From: Paenibacillus melissococcoides | Lineage (GTDB): Bacteria; Bacillota; Bacilli; Paenibacillales; Paenibacillaceae | NCBI GenBank assembly: GCA_944800085.1 | Contig: CALYLO010000005.1 | Location: 1-64,000 of the forward strand | Length of the DNA: 64,000 nt | Direction: 5' to 3' | Shown here: piece after piece, positions 26,142-34,435 of the stretch | Position numbering within the stretch: the stretch's first letter is position 1 | Layout of the letters: every line of letters begins with the position of its first letter | The notes under the pieces: generated by a model | The model's database searches: none | Seen by the model: the letters and a program-made list of their open reading frames with translations, nothing else | Told to the model about the DNA's origin: nothing | Program-made: the position numbers and the translations under genes

Positions 26142-26869
26142 AGATAGCGAACGATTTCAAGTATGTCTTTCAAATGCAGTTGTTTCGAAGTATCGGCCCG
26201 CTTATGTTTTTTACCGTCATTCAAATCTTCATGTCTCTGGGGATTGTAATCGGATTCAGGTATCTCTTTGATGATCTTGATAATCAGAGTCTGCTGTTTC
26301 TGGCAACCGGGGCTCCTACATTCATTCTCGTCCTCACCGGTCTTGTTATCTTGCCGATGCAGATCGGCAACGCCAAAGTAGAAGGCTATGTTGAATTTAC
26401 CCGCACCTGGCCCGTTAACCGCGCCGTAATCATCGGAGCCGATACATCAATCTGGCTGGGAGTAACGATACCGGGATTATGCATCGCAACCCTGTTCGCG
26501 CATCTAATGTTTAATCCTGGATACGACATCTCATGGACAGTCATTCCGGCTCTGCTGTTAATTGCGTTAACATCCATCGGCGTAGGGTATGGATTTTCGT
26601 ATTTGTTTCCGCAAGACGTGACATTTGCGGTATCCCAATTTATTGCATTCGGCGCCTTAATGTTTTCTCCTCTTAATTTTCCGATCGAGCGGCTGCCGGA
26701 ATGGTTTCAGGCGGTGCATCACATTTTGCCGTTCTACTCCATGGCGGAGGTCATGCGCGCTTCATTGGCCGCGTCAACCTTCGAGGCTTCGATATGGAAC
26801 TATGTCACCTTATGCATTTGGTGCGTAGCAGGATACGGCGGCGCGATCTGGATTCTGAACCGGAAGTAA
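26138..26869 (+). CDS. ABC-2 type transporter permease
   Basis: A 243-residue membrane protein with six predicted hydrophobic segments, partner of the preceding ATPase, with which its start overlaps by four bases. The layout (cytoplasmic start, FTVIQIFMSLGIVIGFRYL, NFPIERLPEWFQAVHHILPF near the fourth to fifth helix) is that of ABC-2 permeases for drugs or lipopeptides. The substrate is unknown. Confidence 0.85.
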   Translation: MKIANDFKYVFQMQLFRSIGPLMFFTVIQIFMSLGIVIGFRYLFDDLDNQSLLFLATGAPTFILVLTGLVILPMQIGNAKVEGYVEFTRTWPVNRAVIIGADTSIWLGVTIPGLCIATLFAHLMFNPGYDISWTVIPALLLIALTSIGVGYGFSYLFPQDVTFAVSQFIAFGALMFSPLNFPIERLPEWFQAVHHILPFYSMAEVMRASLAASTFEASIWNYVTLCIWCVAGYGGAIWILNRK

Positions 26870-26895
26870 CTACGATGGAGTAAGGGGTGGCCTGC

Positions 26896-27333
26896 ATGAG
26901 TGTGATTGCCGTAGTGGGGGCCGGAGTGATGGGTGTGGATGTTGCGTCCACACTCTCCTTTCACGGCTATAAGGTGATTGTAAAAGATATCGATGCGACA
27001 GCCTTGCAGCAAATACCACAAAAAATCGAACGCAATATTCGAAATTACCGCATGATTTCTTCGGCCTTGCGCGAATGGGACGCGGAAGACATCCTCAGCC
27101 GGATTACCGTAACGAATACATATGAGCATTTTTCACATGCCTCTTGGGTGATCGAAAACATTACCGAGGATTGGGAGGCCAAAAGCCGGCTGTACCGGGA
27201 ATTGGGCGAGGTGTGCAGCGAAGACACATTTTACGGCGTGAATACAAGCTGCATCTCGCCAACCAAGATTGCCTCCTTGCTGGACAAGCCGGAGAAGGTG
27301 ATCGGGATGCACTTCATGAATCCCGTCCCGCTC
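26896..27333 (+). pseudogene. 3-hydroxyacyl-CoA dehydrogenase, N-terminal fragment
   Basis: NAD-binding domain of a 3-hydroxybutyryl-CoA dehydrogenase: SVIAVVGAGVMGVDVA (Rossmann loop), VIENITEDWEAK, NTSCISPTKIA and HFMNPVPL. The family continues with MKLVE and about 130 further residues; here the sequence switches at 27334 to an adenylation domain in another frame. In zwittermicin-type clusters such enzymes make hydroxymalonyl-ACP extender units, so a role in the neighbouring NRPS/PKS pathway is plausible. ATG at 26896 after GGGGTGG. Confidence 0.82.
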
Positions 27334-27343
27334 AGATGCCGGT

Positions 27344-28942
27344 TTTCGCCGGGCAGCTTCCGCCTATCCGCATCATGCGGCGCTGCGGTTCCGGGGACAA
27401 TCGATCTCCTACTCGGAACTGGATGCCTGGTCCGACAGGCTCGCCGCGCTGATGAGCGCCCGCGGACTGGGACCGGATGCGGCAGCGGGCCTTCTGATGC
27501 CCCGCAGTCCGGAGCTCGTGGCATGCATTCTGGCGATTCTCAAGCTGGGGTCGGCCTATGTCCCGCTGGATCTGGCCAACTCTGACGACCGGCTTTGCTT
27601 TATGATCAAGGATGCGGACCTTCGGCTGCTGTGCACGCGGGAGGAGTATATATCCCGTGTTCCCGGCGACAGCCCTCTGCTGCTGGACAAGGAGCCCGGG
27701 GAAGGAAGCGGGGACTTGTCCGCCGCCGGAGCTTCCGCTCCTTCAAGCCAGGCTTATATCATGTACACTTCCGGCTCCACAGGCAAGCCCAAGGGATGCA
27801 AAATATCGCATCAAAATGTAATCAATCTGGTGTTTGGCCAAGATTTTATCGATTTCGGCGCTCATAAGGTCATCCTGCAGGCCGCATCTCCGGCGTTCGA
27901 TGTGTCTACCTTCGAAATATGGGGACCGCTGCTTCACGGAGGAACGCTGGTGCTGCCCGGGGAGGGCGATCTGCTGGATGCGGGGCGCTTGAAGCGGCTG
28001 CTGGCGGAAGAGAAGGTGCAGAGCATGGTGCTGACCTCTTCGTTGTTTAACCGGCTTTGCGATCGGGATCCGGGTACGTTTGGCGCGTTGTCCCATCTGA
28101 TTGTGGGCGGCGAGGCGCTGTCCGTGCCGCATATTGCCAAGGCGATGAACGCGAATCCCGGGCTGAGACTCATTAACGGATACGGCCCGGCCGAAAACTC
28201 CTTTCTAACCACCACCCATTTGATTGCCCCTGCAGACCTGGCCAGAGAACGCATTCCGATCGGCAAGCCGGTCGGGAATTCACGGGTCTACATCGTAGAC
28301 AAGGGCATGAATCTGCTGCCGGCGGGCGCGATCGGGGAACTCTGCGTCAGCGGAGACGGAGTTGGCATGGGGTATCATGAGCGGCCTGAGCAGACAGCGC
28401 AGCAGTTCCTGCAGGACCGGTTCGTCCCGGGCGGCCGGATGTACCGGACGGGCGATCTGGCGCAATGGCTGCCGGACGGCACGATCGATTATCTGGGCAG
28501 GCTGGATACGGAGGTCAAGGTCAGGGGATACCGGGTAGAGCTCGGCGAGATCGAGCGCGCGTTGATGCGGCTGCCGGGGCTGCGTCAAGCGGCGGTTCAG
28601 TTCAGACAAGTGGGCATGGAGCGTCATGTCTGCGCTTATTATGTATCATCAGGCGCTTCCCGATCCGGAGAACGCAAGATGGAACGGGCCTGCGCCGGCC
28701 CGGCCGCTCAGCGAGCTGGAGGATCTGGTTGCCTCCATCTGCGCCTCTGTGCTCGGCATTAACAAGCAGGGAATTCAAGCGGACGACCAATTGTTCGAGA
28801 TTGGTGCCAATTCGCTTAATATTTGCAGCAATCGGCACAGGAGGAACGAGTGCCGGAGGAATCGGTAACGGCACGATTGGAGAAGGAGAGGAATACGCTG
28901 CTTGCCACGGCGACGCTTATTCGAAGAATGGGGGAAAGGTAA
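27344..28942 (+). pseudogene. NRPS adenylation-carrier module remnant
   Basis: An adenylation domain with A1-A8 motifs: AYIMYTSGSTGKPKGCKISH (A3), NGYGPAENSF (A5), GELCVSGDGVGMGY (A6), YRTGDLAQWLPDG (A7), GRLDTEVKVRGYRVELGEIE (A8). After CAYYVSSG a deletion removes A9 and most of A10 and shifts the frame; ALPDPE is followed by a carrier domain (LSELEDLVASICASVLGI, FEIGANSLN with the phosphopantetheine serine). A second shift near 28825 leads to a short tail ending at 28942. No condensation domain remains. The protein cannot activate an amino acid as it stands. Confidence 0.85.
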
Positions 28943-30248
28943 TGGCGGTCAAAACGGATTACACCGGATTGGAGATTGCGATTATCGGGATGTCGGGCCG
29001 CTTTCCCGGCGCCGAGAATGTGGAGCAATTGTGGAGCAATATGGTTGAAGGACAGGAATCGATTACTTTCTTCTCTAAAGAAGAATTGATCGCGGCGGGG
29101 GTGGAGCACGGTCTGCTGGAGGACCCGAATTTTGTGCGTGCCAAGGGCGTGATGCCGAGCCTGGAGCGGTTCGACGCCGAATTTTTCCAGTATACGCCGG
29201 GGGATGCCGCGCTGATGGATCCGCAGGTTCGCATCCTCCATGAAGTCGTATACCATGCGCTGGAGGATGCAGGGTATGCCTCCGCGCCGCCGCGGGAAAC
29301 GATCGGTCTGTTTCTGGGGGCGACGAATAATTTCGCCTGGGAGCTGGAGAGCCTGCAGACCATCGTTGAGCACGGCGGACATCATATGACGGCGCTTCAA
29401 TTCAATGATAAGGATTTTGCGGCCACCCGCATCTCCTACAGCCAGAATCTTCAAGGCCCCAGCGTGGCGGTCAGCAGCGCCTGCTCGACCTCGCTGTATG
29501 CGGTGGATATGGCCTGCAGGCATATTCTGACCGGCGCCTGCTCGATCGCGGTGGCGGGGGGAAGCGGCTTGTCGCTGCCCGGCCGCAACGGCTACCTGGG
29601 CCAGGATGGCCGAATTAATTCCCCGGACGGCCACTGCCGCCCCTTCGATCGGGATGCCGTGGGCACCGTCGAAGGCAACGGGGCGGGAATGGTGGTGCTG
29701 AAGCGCTTGAGGACGCTGTCAGGGACAGAGATCGCATCTACGCCGTCATTCGGGGAACGGCCTGCAATAATGACGGCAACCGCAAAGTAAGCTATACCGC
29801 GCCCAGCGTAGAGGGGCAGGCGGAGGTGATCCGAAGGGCGGTGGCAATGGCCAACGTGACTCCCGAGAGCGTGTCTTATATTGAAGCGCACGGGACGGGG
29901 ACGATGATGGGCGATCCGATCGAGATCGCCGGCTTGACCAAAGTGTATTCGCCGGCCCGCATAGGCTCGATCGGCGTCGGTTCCCTGAAATCCAACATCG
30001 GTCATCTGGATGCAGGCGCCGGAGTATCGGCGCTTATCAAGACCGCATTGGCGCTGCAGCATAAAACCATTCCTGCAACGCTTCATTTTCGGAGCATTAA
30101 TCCCCAGATCGACTTGGAGACTACTCCGTTCTATATCGTATCCCGCACCCAGAGCTGGGAGCGGAGCCTCTTGCCCGGCGGCCGGGACGAGTATGCTCCA
30201 TTGCGGGCGGGAGTCAGCTCCTTCGGTATCGGCGGCACCAATGTACAT
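28942..30248 (+). pseudogene. modular PKS ketosynthase domain, frameshifted and truncated
   Basis: Starts at ATG 28942 (TAATG overlap with the upstream stop; GGGGGAAAGG site). The ketosynthase has LEIAIIGMSGRFPGAENVEQ, the active-site VSSACSTSLYAVDMA, and after a one-base loss near 29707 continues IYAVIRGTACNNDG, YIEAHGTGT (first His) and KSNIGHLDAGAG (second His). It ends at SSFGIGGTNVH where the protein would normally pass to the next PKS domain; the following DNA is the upstream flank of the KASIII gene. Acyltransferase and carrier domains are missing. Confidence 0.88.
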
Positions 30249-30306
30249 ATGTCAAGATCGCGAGCTGGTTCCCGATATTTCGCGTCAACGAGAGAGGGGG
30301 TGAGAT

Positions 30307-31254
30307 GTGAGTTCACCGATAAAAATTGCCCAGGTGGGCACCTATTTGCCAGCCAAGATTCGATCCAACGAGGGGAAAGCCGCTAAATTTGGCTATGACC
30401 AGCATTTTTTGCATGAAAAATTGGGGTTTGCCAGCATTGCCGTGCGAGCGGAGGAGGAGACGACGCTCGATATGTGCTTGCAGGCCTTCCGCGACCTGAA
30501 GCGGAAGACGGAGCTCGACGTGAAGGAAATTCAACTCGTGACGGTGGTGACGCAAAACCCGACGCTCAAAATTCCGCACACCTCGGCGATGCTGCATAAT
30601 CAGCTTGGGATGGACAAGGGCTGCATGACCTTCGATATCTCGCAAGGCTGCTCCGGTTATTGCCATGCGCTCTTTATTGTGAAGGCGCTGATGGAAGCGC
30701 AACACCTGGACCATGCGCTTATCTTCACCTGTGATTCGTACCGGAATCTGATTGATGAAGAGGATCGCAATGTAAGCATGATTTTCGGGGACGGCGCGAC
30801 GGCTACGCTGCTGAGCCGGACGGCCGGTGAAGGATTTGAGCTTCGGGGCGCATCGTTCGGGACGGTTCCTGACAGTCATGATTGCCTGATCATTCAGGAC
30901 CGATTTTTGCGGATGGAGGGAGGAAGAGTATTTCAATACGCTGCCCAGGAGATCCCGAAGAGCATCGCGGAGATGCTGGCACAGCATGGCCTGACGGCAG
31001 AGGAGGTGGATTTCTTCCTCTTCCATCAGGGGTCGAAATATGTCGTCGATTCGCTCGTGAAGCTGATGAGAATCCATCGGGAGAGAAGCGTATTTTCTTC
31101 CGGAACCTACGGCAATACGGTCTCTTCCTCCCTCCCTATTCTGCTGTCCGAATACCAGGGAGCGGGAGGGAAAGGCACGATTGTGCTCAGCGGGTTTGGC
31201 GTCGGTTTTACATGGGGACATTGTCTTTTAAAATATACGGAAACAGAGGAGTGA
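30307..31254 (+). CDS. 3-oxoacyl-ACP synthase III (FabH)-like protein
   Basis: A 315-residue thiolase-superfamily condensing enzyme. The catalytic triad is visible: Cys in FDISQGCSGYCHAL, His in FFLFHQGSKYVVD and Asn in SSGTYGNTVSSS. Start GTG at 30307 after GAGAGGGGG. It differs from housekeeping FabH and probably initiates or modifies the NRPS/PKS product or makes an acyl starter. Reading frame intact, unlike its neighbours. Confidence 0.88.
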   Translation: MSSPIKIAQVGTYLPAKIRSNEGKAAKFGYDQHFLHEKLGFASIAVRAEEETTLDMCLQAFRDLKRKTELDVKEIQLVTVVTQNPTLKIPHTSAMLHNQLGMDKGCMTFDISQGCSGYCHALFIVKALMEAQHLDHALIFTCDSYRNLIDEEDRNVSMIFGDGATATLLSRTAGEGFELRGASFGTVPDSHDCLIIQDRFLRMEGGRVFQYAAQEIPKSIAEMLAQHGLTAEEVDFFLFHQGSKYVVDSLVKLMRIHRERSVFSSGTYGNTVSSSLPILLSEYQGAGGKGTIVLSGFGVGFTWGHCLLKYTETEE

Positions 31255-31259
31255 CACAC

Positions 31260-31508
31260 ATGGCGGGATTGGCCGATCTATTGGAGGTATTGAATAAGGA
31301 CGCGGGGTTCGCGAAGCTGCTCCAGGGAGCAACAGAAGACAACAGCTTGCTCTCGCTGGGCTTCGATTTGCTGGATGCGATGATGGTGGCGCACCTGCTT
31401 GGCGTTGAGTATGAAGCGGAGCTGCAGCTTACGAAAAATTCGACTCTGGGCGAAATTGTGGAGCAAATTAACCAGCATAAGCCTGAATGTGAAGAGAGAT
31501 CGGTATGA
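31260..31508 (+). CDS. acyl carrier protein-like, phosphopantetheine serine replaced by leucine
   Basis: An 82-residue ACP fold (DLLEVLNKDAGF, then LGFDLLDAMMVAHLLG). Carrier proteins have Asp-Ser-Leu at this point; here residue 37 is Leu (TTG at 31368-31370, one transition from TCG). Without serine it cannot take the phosphopantetheine arm. It follows the KASIII gene by five bases, its stop overlapping the thioesterase start. Either a mutation in a decaying cluster or a protein kept for another role. Confidence 0.78.
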   Translation: MAGLADLLEVLNKDAGFAKLLQGATEDNSLLSLGFDLLDAMMVAHLLGVEYEAELQLTKNSTLGEIVEQINQHKPECEERSV

Positions 31509-32239
31509 GCGTGATCGATCTGTTCTGTATTCCTTATGCCGGAGGCTCAGCGCATGCCATCTATGGCAAATGGGTTGAAAAACTTGACCCCGGAATCAAG
31601 CTGCATCCTTTGGAATTGGCAGGGCATGGCCGAAGAATGGCAGAGCCCTTTCACGCGAATGTAGAGGAAGCGGTCCAAGACTTTTTGGACAAGATGCGTT
31701 CTTCGATTTTACAGCGTCCGTATGCCATATATGGCCATAGCATGGGAACGGGCTTAGCCTATGAGCTCGCAGTGGCGGCCCGGGCTTCCGGACTGCCGCA
31801 GCCAATGGCGCTATTTTTATCCGGCCGCATCCCTCCCCATCTGAAGTATGATGAAGAGCCCATGCACAAGCTGTCTGATGCGGACTTTTTGGAGAAAATC
31901 CGCAAGATAGGCGGAACGCCGGCACAGTTCTTTGAGTCCAAGGAGCTGCTGCAGCTCTTCCTGCCGATTCTGAGGCATGATTACCGTATGATCGAGCAGT
32001 ACCGGGTGAACGGTAAGCCGCAGCCGGTGGATGGGGATATTATCTTTTTTCTCAGCGATGAGGATCAACATGTCAATTTGCCCGATATTTTGGAGTGGGA
32101 ACAATACAGCAAGCGATTATTTGAATATCATTCCTTTCCGGGCGGGCATTTCTTCATTCATGAAGCATGGGAGCAAATCTGCATGCTGATTAACGGCAAG
32201 CTGCTGGGGCATGGCAGCGTAAACCAATCGAAAGGGTGA
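31505..32239 (+). CDS. type II thioesterase
   Basis: A 244-residue alpha/beta hydrolase that clears misprimed NRPS/PKS carrier proteins. Motifs: FCIPYAGGSAH at the N-terminus, YGHSMGTGLAYELA (nucleophile elbow, serine about residue 81), DEDQHV (acid) and FPGGHFFIHE (His). Overlaps the ACP by four bases and the methyltransferase by four. Appears intact. Confidence 0.93.
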   Translation: MSVIDLFCIPYAGGSAHAIYGKWVEKLDPGIKLHPLELAGHGRRMAEPFHANVEEAVQDFLDKMRSSILQRPYAIYGHSMGTGLAYELAVAARASGLPQPMALFLSGRIPPHLKYDEEPMHKLSDADFLEKIRKIGGTPAQFFESKELLQLFLPILRHDYRMIEQYRVNGKPQPVDGDIIFFLSDEDQHVNLPDILEWEQYSKRLFEYHSFPGGHFFIHEAWEQICMLINGKLLGHGSVNQSKG

Positions 32240-32978
32240 TGTGCGTGAACGAAGTATTTGATGTGCTGGGCGATGTATACAATAAATATTGGCGCGAGAT
32301 AACGTTGTTCCAATATCCTAACATCGAGGAACTGGTGCTCTCCAAGCTCCCGGGGAACGCGAGAATTTTGGATGTATGCTGCGGAACGGGGACCATCGCG
32401 GCCAAGCTGTGCGAGCAAGGGTTCACGGTAGAAGGGATTGATATTTCAAGCAAGGTGATTGAATACGCGCGGATCAACGCTCCCGAAGCGACGTTCACTG
32501 TGGGGGATGCACGCTCGTTCCGCTATGAGTCCCCTTTCGACGCGGCCATTACGACACTGGACAGCTTCAATGTGATGACGGATCCGAAGGATCTGAAAAA
32601 TATTTTTATTCATGTTTATCAAGCGTTAAAGCCAGGGGGCATTTTCTATTTTGATATGAGAAATGAGGAAGGCTATCTTCGCTATTGGAATGGAAGCCAA
32701 CTGTCCTTTATTGAAAGGAAGGGGTCGCCGCCTTTCACTCGGTGTATGACGAGGGCAGCCGGCTCGGACTGATGAAGGCGGCTTACTTTACCCGCAACGA
32801 GGCACAGGCATGGGATCGCAAAGATTTATATATTCCTCATAAATGCTACCTGGAGGAGGAGGTTGTCGCCCTGCTGGAAGAGGCGGGCTTCGGCCGCATC
32901 CAAACGGTTCGGAGGAGCGAGGGAGTGTACTCCGACGTGTGCGGCAGATCGCATTACACAAGCATGAAGGCAAGCTGA
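32236..32978 (+). pseudogene. class I SAM methyltransferase, frameshifted
   Basis: SAM-dependent methyltransferase: ILDVCCGTGTIAAKLCEQGF (motif I), VEGIDIS (acidic end of beta 2), PFDAAITTLDSFN and LKPGGIFYFDMRNEEG. After SQLSFIERKG the frame changes at a run of four G (32721-32724); with five G it would read GVAAFHSVYDEGSRLG and run to the end at 32978 (DVCGRSHYTSMKAS). Start is GTG at 32236 or 32248. Likely tailoring enzyme of the cluster. Confidence 0.85.
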
Positions 32979-32980
32979 CG

Positions 32981-33180
32981 ATGGGCAGCGCAGCGAAATA
33001 TACGATGAATACAGGCAGCACGATGTTCGTCAAGGATGGACGCAAGACGGATATGGGATCGCGGCCGGAGATCGTAAACGGAACCCTCTATGTTCCGCTT
33101 CTCTTCTACGCGGAAGCGCTGGATTACAACTTTGCGGCGGACGGAAAAAAGGGAACAGTGAGATTGACCAAAAGTAAGAT
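32981..33180 (+). pseudogene. copper amine oxidase N-terminal-like (stalk) domain fragment
   Basis: About 65 codons reading YTMNTGSTMFVKDGRKTDMG, then VNGTLYVPLLFYAEALDYNF and KKGTVRL, the pattern of the Cu_amine_oxidN1 domain common in secreted Paenibacillus proteins. It has no signal peptide and runs directly into the repeat element at 33199, so it is a remnant joined to the end of the methyltransferase gene. Confidence 0.7.
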
Positions 33181-33198
33181 GTGGCTTCAGAAGAGGAG

Positions 33199-33537
33199 AG
33201 GGGTGTCTCACAGGCACTGCAAAATGATGGAGATGACGAGGTAACAGAGAATGTGGATGCAGGAAAAACGGCGGCGCGCAAACCGATCGAAGATGGATGA
33301 AGCAGTGAAATGCTGCGTGGATGCATCAATTTCTGCTCTTTCAGCCGCTATTTGATGAAATTCCTGTAAAAGTACATTATTTCCAACGATTTTTGTCTTT
33401 TATCGATGGGATAGTCAGAAATTGATGCCGTTTTGCAGGATTCCCGGTAACGGAGTACACGTCATAAAGGAAAAGTGTAGTTTTGCAGTTTTTCGGCGAG
33501 TCGAGCTTTGAGAATCAGGGGGGCTATCACCCCCCTC
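33199..33537 (+). repeat. MITE-like repeat, copy A
   Basis: About 340 bases, non-coding, that match the reverse complement of 47468-47832 at many segments: GGGGTGTCTCACAGGCACTG at one end, then CAAAATGATGGAGATGACGA, the AAAACGGCGGCGC segment and the GGAGTACACGTCATAAAGG segment, and ends CGACTCGCC/TTTGAGAATCA. Its outer right end has diverged (GGGGGGCTATCACCCCCC). A short non-autonomous element. Confidence 0.75.
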
Positions 33538-33554
33538 TGATGTGATGATCATGG

Positions 33555-33872
33555 TTATGATTTAATCACTTGAATCCCTTTGACAATATTCCAAATAAAG
33601 AAGTATACGCTAATGATACCGCATAGCGCTACGGTGATAACCGAGCCAATCCCCAAGGTTACCTCTACCTCCCGCACGCTCAGGCTGATTACTCCCAACG
33701 CGGCGAACCCTACTATAGCTGTAACCGTTGGAAGAATATGCGTCCACAGTGCTCGTTTGGCATGGCTCTTGCTCTCAGAGTCTCCGACAATCCAGACGAG
33801 AATCGGGAATAAAATCGGAGCAAAGAGAACACTCCAGTAAGAAAGAGCAGATACTAGTTTGTTTCCGTTCAT
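33555..33872 (-). CDS. DUF4870 membrane protein
   Basis: A 105-residue protein with three to four transmembrane helices (VSALSYWSVLFAPILFPILV, the TVTAIVGFAALGVISL segment, and GSVITVALCGIISVYFFIW). The DUF4870/Tic20-like signature is the SKSHAKRALWTHI loop. Start taken at ATG 33872, six bases after GAGGTG. Function unknown. Confidence 0.85.
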   Translation of the reverse strand: MNGNKLVSALSYWSVLFAPILFPILVWIVGDSESKSHAKRALWTHILPTVTAIVGFAALGVISLSVREVEVTLGIGSVITVALCGIISVYFFIWNIVKGIQVIKS

Positions 33873-34059
33873 ATCTATCACCTCAAGAAATAGCGTTGTT
33901 GTCCATGGCTTAAATATACAGCAGAAGATACTTGCACACTAATCGATCCAGCTTTCAAGAGGCTTATGAAATTGTAAGATTCCGAATGAGAGAGCAACAT
34001 TTCAAAACTCTCCTTGTGATATAACTAAACGTGAATTCCAAACAAGGAGGTGAACCACA

Positions 34060-34430
34060 ATGCGTAAGCTGAAAGGTAAATCGCTCTAGTAACCGGGGCA
34101 AGCTGCAGCCCTTCAAGAACGAACGGGTTGATTCAGGCAAGCTCGTGCCGCAGCAGATGTTTGAAAAGCGGGGTCAGCTTGTCGGCCATGCGCATAATCA
34201 GATACTTTTTTCTCAGTCCCATCGATTGGTTGGCCGGCCATGATGAAGATATGCCTCCTCGAACAGAAGTGTGATTCCTCATTGATCTTACCACAAGATT
34301 TCTGGAGTGCCTTCATTCACTTGTCTCGTCATAATTTCGTAACCGGAAAGATGATTTCACGTATAAAGTCTTAACCCCGATCCGACGATTGGCCGGGGCA
34401 CGAATGAATCCATACGAGAAGCTGAGGGAC
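34060..34430. pseudogene. short-chain dehydrogenase remnants
   Basis: A good ribosome binding site (AAGGAGGTG) leads into RKLKGKSL and a stop at 34087-34089. One frame over, LVTGAS reads like the nucleotide-binding start of an SDR enzyme. On the minus strand near 34140-34240 there is GLRKKYLIMRMADKLTPLFK, similar to SDR C-termini. The region seems to be a rearranged, non-functional SDR gene. The rest up to 34435 holds nothing else that I can support. Confidence 0.4.
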
Positions 34431-34435
34431 ATCCG

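Noticed and set aside
28816..29634. A 272-codon minus-strand frame opposite the ketosynthase
   Set aside because: High-GC coding shadow; the plus strand carries the ketosynthase motifs.
34113..34316. A 67-codon minus-strand frame
   Set aside because: No binding site, low plausibility; another minus-strand frame in the same place shows an SDR-like C-terminus, so this is remnant DNA.
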